64,000 nucleotides of DNA, taken from Juglans regia. Its lineage: Eukaryota; Streptophyta; Magnoliopsida; Fagales; Juglandaceae. The stretch lies in assembly GCF_001411555.2 (NCBI RefSeq), contig NC_049912.1, positions 15,137,145 to 15,201,144 on the forward strand, in the 5' to 3' direction. The notes beneath the pieces were generated by a model that saw only the letters and a program-made list of their open reading frames with translations, did not search any database and was not told the DNA's origin. Position 1 is the stretch's first letter. Every line of letters starts with the position of its first letter. A program made the translations under genes and the position numbers. Shown here piece after piece: positions 57,788 through 64,000 of the stretch.

Positions 57788-58760
57788 ACCTAGGGCTGTA
57801 ATTCGGCCGGACCGGACCGAAAAAAAGACTTGCTTAGTTACGGTCCTCGGAAAATAGGATTTTCGATCTTCGGTCCAGTCCCGGATTGAGGGGTTTTTGG
57901 ACTAGACCGACCAAAATAAAATAAAATTTTAATTTTTTTATATATTTTTTGTACAATAATTGTATAATAAATTATATAATTTTCATCTAACCTACCCCAA
58001 GTACAATATAAAAGTTAAAATATGTAATTACAAATTTACAAATTAATATTCTATTAATTGTATATTACCAATTAACCTATCATCAATTCACCATTAACTA
58101 ATTACTAACATCTACAAGACTACATCTATTTAAGTTATTAGATAGCATTTTTTAATATATCTAAGTTGTAAGTAAATATAAAGCAATTAAAATTAAGTAA
58201 TGTATGACATGAATATCAATTAACTCACCTATCACTAATTCACCATTAACTAATTACTAACATCTACATCTATGACCTAAGTTGCAAGTAAATATAAAGC
58301 ATGTATGGATGTATCATGTATGGATAATTAAATTATCTATGCTTATTGCTTCATATCCAAAATGTAAAAAATTGTATATAACTCATTATGCATTTTAACT
58401 TAGAACTATCATAAATTATAATACATTGACATACTCTAAGTTAGTAATAAAGTAACAATTAACATCATCAATATAATTATAACTAAACTAAATGTATAAC
58501 TAAATCAATGTAAGTCTATAACTACAAGTCTATATATAGTATCGATATTACTATGACTAATGAGTATTACTAATGTATATTTAGTATCAATGTATTATTA
58601 TACAGTATAATATATATTCCATAATATATAACATATATTATTAGTATCACCATATCATTATAATATATATATATATGTGTAGTAGTAACATTATTAGAGT
58701 ATAAAATATAATATTATCATTAATTATTTTTTCAATGAGTGAAAAGAATAATCACCATTA
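57788..58760. mobile_element. AT-rich nonautonomous element with GGACCGGACCG end
   Basis: The left end is AGGGCTGTAATTCGGCCGG followed by ACCGGACCG, similar in style to the CCGGTT element at 53412. The body is AT-rich, with two copies of ATCTATCACTAATTCACC-like sequence (about 58078 and 58226). The right end is unclear. Confidence 0.45.
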
Positions 58761-58999
58761 AATAGTTTACTTAATTTTTTTGAATTAATTTATGTGCCAA
58801 AAAGATAAAAAAAAATCATAAGTTAAAAACACATCAAATCTGCCAAACATCAAACGGCGTCGTTTAGTACGAAATTGGACTTAAACTGTGCTGTTTAAGT
58901 CCCAGCCGGATGAATATTGACACTATGCCTTTTTTTTAAAAAACTAAAGCTTACTTAAACGGTGCAGTTTCGTCACCCCCCACGTCCCCAATTACCCCC
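58761..58999. other. GC-richer flank with CGGCGTCGTTT motif
   Basis: Contains AAACGGCGTCGTTTAGT and AAACGGTGCAGTTTCGTC, then a C-rich stretch. This could be old promoter or 5' UTR sequence of a plant gene. No reading frame is visible. Confidence 0.35.
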
Positions 59000-59270
59000 T
59001 ATAACACCCCACTCCTTCCTTCTGACGTACGTTCTTTTTTTTTATGTACGCTTCTTCTTTCTGACGTAAGCAAATTTCAAGGGCGGAAATTATGCAACAG
59101 TCCACCCCGTCTCTCTAATGACTACAAGTCTCGTTATGCGTGCCAAACCCCGATGGCATGTTTTTAAAGATACTATGTGATTTCTAAAGCTAGTTTTGTG
59201 TTTTGAAGTTATTTGTATTTTAAATGGAATATTTCCATCATTATTTAACTAAGTAATATTTTAAATAACT

Positions 59271-59312
59271 CAATTATAATATCTTTGAAGAGCTCCAAAA
59301 ATATTATAATTG
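59271..59312. repeat. conserved AT inverted repeat 2 in LTR D
   Basis: Arms CAATTATAATAT / ATATTATAATTG around GAGCTC, as in LTRs A and C. Confidence 0.87.
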
Positions 59313-59453
59313 TGGGGAATCATTTTATATAAATGATTCTTGTTATTTAAAATATTATGGGATTTAAATTATGTTTAAAACTCTAATTAAATTAAACGGT
59401 TTTATTCTTTTAAAGATGTTAAGTAAGACTTCATCATTTTATTAATGATGAAG

Positions 59454-59495
59454 GAATATTATTTTATAAACTAAAGTTTAGTTTAAATAATATTC
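59454..59495. repeat. conserved AT inverted repeat 1 in LTR D
   Basis: GAATATTATTT...AAATAATATTC with an inner AAACTAAAGTTTAGTTT stem. Confidence 0.87.
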
Positions 59496-60757
59496 TACCT
59501 TAATTCTTCTTAGTACTTTTAATTAAGTTAATGTTTACGCATTTTAAATCAGTGTTTGAGGTTCGTCGTTAGATCTTTGCTTAAATCCCCAAATGTTGGG
59601 TTTTAGAATAAAACCCCAACCCCTCTCTCTTTCTCCCTCACTTTTCCCCCGGCTCTCTCTCTCCTCCCTCGCCTTTAGCGTACATCGTACGCAGCTCTCC
59701 CCCATGCCCGTTTCCTCCACTGCCCAGCCCGCCACTGCCATGCACCGGTGAGCCTCACCGCCCCTTCCACAGGCACCACCTCACTCTGGCGAGACCCCCC
59801 ACATCGGTCTACCTCTCTCACACTCTCTCTTCCTCTCTCTCAACAGTGCACAGCCCGAATGGGCTTGATGTTGCTAAGCCGCTGTGCACCATCCTCCGAC
59901 GCCACCACCTCCACAGTAGCCTCCCCTCCAATCGGCCATCCTCCTCCAGCGAGCTCGGCCCCTTTGGCCACCGACCACCTCTACTAGCCATCCCCACGTC
60001 TAGCCGAGCCACCATGCATGCTCACTCTCTCTCACTCGCTCACGGATTCTCCCTCCTTCCCAAGCTCAATCCGCCGCCATAGATCACCGTGGCGCCACCC
60101 CAGCACCACCACAAGCTCCACCGCACTTCCTTCAACTCCTCCATGGCCAGCCATGACCAGCCAAGCCCTCCCTTTCCATTTCCATAGTTGAGACCCACGG
60201 CCTTAGCTCCTCCACGAGCAGTCGTGTCTCCGACGTGTGCTACCTCGACACCACCACAAGACCACAACTCCAGGATCGCAACCCTACTCTCCTACTCTTA
60301 GACCCGCACCTCTAGCCACCTTCAATGGCCAAGACAGCCACTATACATGGCTAGATACGCTGTGTGCCGACCCCTCACTGCCACCTCAAGGCCACCATGA
60401 GCCTTTCCAAGACCACACTTAGTTATCCAAACGCCCAAACAGCCACCATACGTGGGTTAGCTGCCACGTACGACCCTTCCAGCGTCATCGACTATGACGA
60501 TCAGCGAGCAATACACGGGTTATCCCTTCGATGGTATAACCATCTATCCCTCATTATTTATGTTAGATGTTGATTAGTTGATTAGGTTATGGACTGTGCT
60601 GTTAGTATTTGTGGAGTTCGCTGTATTGTGATGTGATGTGTAGTGAAGTGTTGGGCATATCTGTGTAGTGTGCTGTGAAGTGTTGTGGACTGTGCTGTAA
60701 AGTGTGGTTGTGGAGTATGTGCTGTAATGGTGATGTGGAATTGTGTGGATTGGGAAA

Positions 60758-60823
60758 AGTACACGTAGAGTGTACTCCAAGTGGCATAGCATGTGTAAAG
60801 GGAGTACACGTGGAGTGTACTCC
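60758..60823 (-). repeat. two hairpin units in LTR D
   Basis: AGTACACGTAGAGTGTACTCC (60758-60778, written here as 9+3+9) and the perfect GGAGTACAC-GTGGA-GTGTACTCC (60801-60823). LTR A has about eight such units and C about two. Confidence 0.85.
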
Positions 60824-63183
60824 ATGAAGTGCAACGATACACCGTGTGGCGTGTTGCAGAGATAAGGACAGTTGTGTAGTTGATGGGTATAGAGCATGGC
60901 GAGTAGTATCGGGAACTGTGGAACAATGTCCCAAGGTAGTTAGGGTCTAGCCTGTAGTCTAAGGTAACAAGTGTCACCTTAATTGACTTATGGCTGGGAG
61001 TATGGGTGAAGTAGCAGAACAAGTGTAAGAGTGCGCAGTGGAAGCAAGCCTGGGGAATGTCACGGAGTGACATGACTACTAGCAGTCGTGCTTATGATGG
61101 GAGAAGAGTTAGTGTAGAAATGACGTAGCAGGATGTCAGGTGATGTGTCAAGGTCACGGTGTAGCTTGGGAGTAGTCTCAAGCTGTATGACGTGACGTAA
61201 GGCATGGTTGTGAACGGAGCCTTGTCGTGTTAAGTGTTGGGATGAACTATCAAAAGGGACTGGTAGCATGAAGAGTCATGCTAGTCGGGTTAAGAGAAGG
61301 TTGGTATCGGAGTATGGTGCATGTTACACAATCAGGTGATCAACGTGTTTTATGTTGGCCTTAAGTGATAAGGGGGTAAGGTACGTGTGTAATCTAGCTA
61401 GACACATGTGCCGGATGAATTCACCATATGTAATGGGTAATTTGTCCTAAACATAGTTACACGGTGCTTAGGCCTCAAAGTTGGCTTAGAGCTGTGTGGC
61501 TTGTATGGATGGGAATGAGGATTTAGTATGAGCTAAGGTGCATGAAGATAGTGACGAGTGTATTGTCTAGGATTGGGATGCGTGATTCCATCTGTCGGAA
61601 TCATGCGTCGAAATGTGGTCAACAAGAAGAGTAAAATGAAGGTCTTAGTGTCTTAATTCTAAGGTGAATTATGGGTTCACTTTAGTGAATGCGCACTCGT
61701 GGTAAGACCTTGAGTTTGGAAGAGATAGTGACCGTAAGTGGTCCTTGAAGGGTTTAGCATAGTAAAGGACGCGTAAGAGCATGGGATAGATGGAGAGTGT
61801 TCCAAGTGAAGCATAGTTCTATTTCTAGTTTTAAGTTGATTATGCATTAGATAGAGAATGATGCTATGGTTATGTGTATGCATGTAGGTTGTCATCTGAC
61901 ATGCACATGAATGGACTACATGACATGAAAGTAGCATGGAGTCCAAGTATTGCGCTCATACTCTTCTAGAGCTTTCAAAAATACAAGAAAGAAAATGAAA
62001 TGCTTTTCCTTTACGATGCCTTACAAAACGATGTTTTTACAAAAGCTTGTTAAGTGTTCAAAAGTATAAGTATCTACGGCCCCTCCTTGGCAGCCCCTTT
62101 TTACGTACCAAAAGTATTAATTGTATGCATGTGAATGGATCTATACGTTGTATCTATTGTATGTATTTTTCTAAGAAAAACCATGAACTGAAGAAAATGC
62201 ATGAAAGACGATTTTCGAGCTTACGCCCCAAACGATGTATTTTTCATGAAATGTTGTTTTCCCATAAAAATGAATGTTTTCTCATGAAATGACTGTTAAA
62301 TGAAAGAAAATAAAAGAATGAAAGCTAAGGCACATGAAAGAATGAAAGCTCCAACTCTTTAGAGCTGACATGAATGAATGAATGAAAAGCAAAGAAAGGC
62401 ATGAAATGTATGAAAATACGTAACGGCCATATGAATGAATGGAAAAGGGTACCAATGAATGGGCAAATTGCAATAGCAGGTAAGTAGTACTGGTAGTGCA
62501 CCTAGTGTTGCCCCTGACTGAAAAGGGATTACCAACCGTGGCCACGGGCGGAGTCTGGGTCCAAAGGAAGACCGCTAACCCGAACACACGGGGCGTAACA
62601 GTGTATACTGGCCAATGAAAGTGATAAGAAAGAATGCATGAATGCATCGAACTCTTGAAGAAATGAAGGCACTGATGGGAGAAACATTTTACGAAAAGAA
62701 AGCCCCTTTTAAAAGAAAAAAATCTCGTCCAGTGATGTTTTCAAACGAATGCAGGTATGCACGTATGCACATATGCATGTACGTATAGTATGTACGGTAT
62801 GATGAATGCATGAATGAAAACCTATGTTGTTATATTTTAACTGTATGAAGTAATGCTTACGAGTCATCGACTCATTTTACTTTTTAAGTATGCCCCTCCC
62901 CCCCACAGGGAATGAATGAGAAGTACGCGTCAGGACGAACACGACCAATGGAGAAGAGCACGGAAGTCTAGGCATGAGCGTTTAAATGTATGAGAGGTCT
63001 TTTATTGTTAAAATTGATGTTTTTTACTGTAAACCTCTTTTATTCTCAAAGCACATTTTATTTTATAATATAGAGTCTTGCACCCTGGGTATGGAAGCAA
63101 AAAGTTTTAAATTAAACGGTAATTCCCATCATTTTTTCTAAAATCATTTTGTAAAAAGTTCCACCACAAGGATGGGCATTACA

Positions 63184-63203
63184 CCCCCCCCCCCCCCCCC
63201 CCC
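63184..63203. repeat. poly-C run of 20
   Basis: Twenty C at the right edge of solo LTR D. It may be partly a sequencing or assembly length error. Confidence 0.95.
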
Positions 63204-63330
63204 AATCCCCCACTTCAAACTCTCAAGTCCCAAAACCTTAGCAGCCATGCGACACCCACCCTCTCCAGCAGCCCAGCCCCTCCGTTGGGTCCCCTGAAAA
63301 TTCCAGTCGGCAGCCCCTCCGTCGCATGAG

Positions 63331-63333
<3 letters not shown>

Positions 63334-63385
<52 letters not shown>
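63334..63385. repeat. (CT)n microsatellite
   Basis: About 26 CT units. It lies in a C-rich stretch that resembles a plant 5' UTR. Confidence 0.98.
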
Positions 63386-63389
<4 letters not shown>

Positions 63390-64000
63390 ATTTCTTTAGA
63401 TACATGTACACCAACTTCGAACTAGATAAATTTTGCCAAAAATAGATACAACTATTAGGTAGCTCTAAGATATTAATTAATGGTGAAAATAAATTTATAT
63501 ATAGAAATAATTTCCTTTTTCTTTAGGACCTTCTCCGTGGAGACCTTAGTAGGTAGCCTTCGGCCTTATATTGCCACTCCCTTTGAGCCGATCCTCACTC
63601 TTTGTCTTCATTGGTTGGCTGTGGTGATTTAAGACCCTGGTTGCAGCTGAAAAAATATTATAAACAAAAGAAATATATCATGTTCTTGAATTTAGTGATT
63701 GGTATTTTTCCGTTTTATTAATTAAATTGCATGCTAAAAAGCCATTGACTCATAACGGTTCTTTGCTTTAATTCATAAATGGCAAAGTAGAAGCTATTGC
63801 ATGCAGGAATATGAAAGCTTTGATTATGTAGAAACATTTTAGAACTGACTTTTGTCTTTCTCAGATGATCATTCAAGACTTTTTCATACACTTTCCAAAT
63901 TAAAATTCACACACTTTTCGTGGATTAAAAAGCACATGAGATGATCTTTGGATTAAAAAGCACCTGGAAGATTGCATGGGTTATCTTTGATAAGTCATGC
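63386..64000. other. no gene seen
   Basis: AT-rich sequence after the CT repeat. No reading frame or repeat partner could be supported. It may be intron or promoter of a gene outside the window. Confidence 0.45.

Larger units (their letters stand above)
59000..63183 (-). mobile_element. solo LTR 'D', 4184 bp, minus strand, TSD CCCCC
   Basis: On the minus strand it starts TGTAATGCCCATCCTTG (at 63183) and ends GTGTTATA (at 59000). LTR C starts TGTAACGCTCATCCTTG and ends GTGTTACA. CCCCC lies on both sides (58995-58999 and 63184-63188), but the right flank is a long C run, so this duplication is weak evidence by itself. All family blocks are present in order: the GGTGCACTACCAG block (62450-62610), CATGAAA stretches, hairpin units, the ATCCCTCGTTA-type block, the GC-rich part, both AT hairpins and the ACGTAAG end block. 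There is no internal coding sequence. Confidence 0.88.

Noticed and set aside
1..64000. tRNA, rRNA or other structured RNA genes
   Set aside because: I saw no tRNA A/B box pair with a cloverleaf and no rRNA-like sequence. The only tRNA-related match is the TRIM primer-binding site.

Overview
This window is transposon-rich nuclear DNA from a flowering plant. The evidence is plant L1-type LINEs with an RNase H domain, Ty3/gypsy integrases of chromovirus and Tat type, MITEs, a TRIM, very long solo LTRs, and an intron-containing fragment of a plant autoinhibited Ca2+-ATPase gene. The MITE core with repeated GAGATGAGATGAG reminds me of walnut/pecan-type (Juglandaceae) genomes, but that is memory, not a search. 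I see no intact host gene. Every recognisable reading frame is truncated or carries stops.

Layout, left to right. 1-3242: LINE 1, decayed, 5' end outside the window. 3693-4072: a TRIM with 85-bp terminal repeats. 5896-7582: a CACTA-like terminus, then three exons of an ACA-type Ca2+-ATPase on the minus strand. 7685-12686: long LTR 'A', 5'-truncated, with an array of hairpin-forming ~88-bp repeats. 13560-14829: a related LTR fragment on the minus strand. 14830-18158: LINE 2. 20714-21883: LINE 3, a 5'-truncated insertion with a 13-bp target-site duplication.

21899-52652: a 15.3-kb segment present twice in direct orientation (21899-37249 and 37350-52652). The copies are separated only by exactly 100 N. 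They start and stop exactly at the gap, which points to two overlapping or allelic contig ends rather than a biological tandem duplication. Each copy holds: repeat family 'X'; a 3.9-kb solo LTR ('C') with TSD CATAC inserted in X; a chromovirus integrase fragment split by a 220-bp MITE; the start of its 3' LTR; further MITEs; and the 3' part of a minus-strand Tat-lineage element. The Tat part has a plus-strand extra gene with its own TATA box, followed by ~150-bp tandem repeats and integrase.

52653-64000: the rest of the Tat integrase, cut by a CCGGTT-rich element; a large inverted repeat made from two X copies (54138-54833); another X copy that keeps the empty site of solo LTR C (56203); a TATA-bearing LTR-like fragment (57510-57720); an AT-rich nonautonomous element; a second complete solo LTR ('D', minus strand, 59000-63183) flanked by CCCCC; and a poly-C and CT-rich segment to the end.

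The genes do not form a pathway. The order of nesting does give a relative history: X is older than solo LTR C, the chromovirus is older than its MITE, and LINE 3 is among the youngest insertions. The most biologically unusual items are the antisense extra gene of the Tat element and the conserved hairpins of the A/C/D LTR family.
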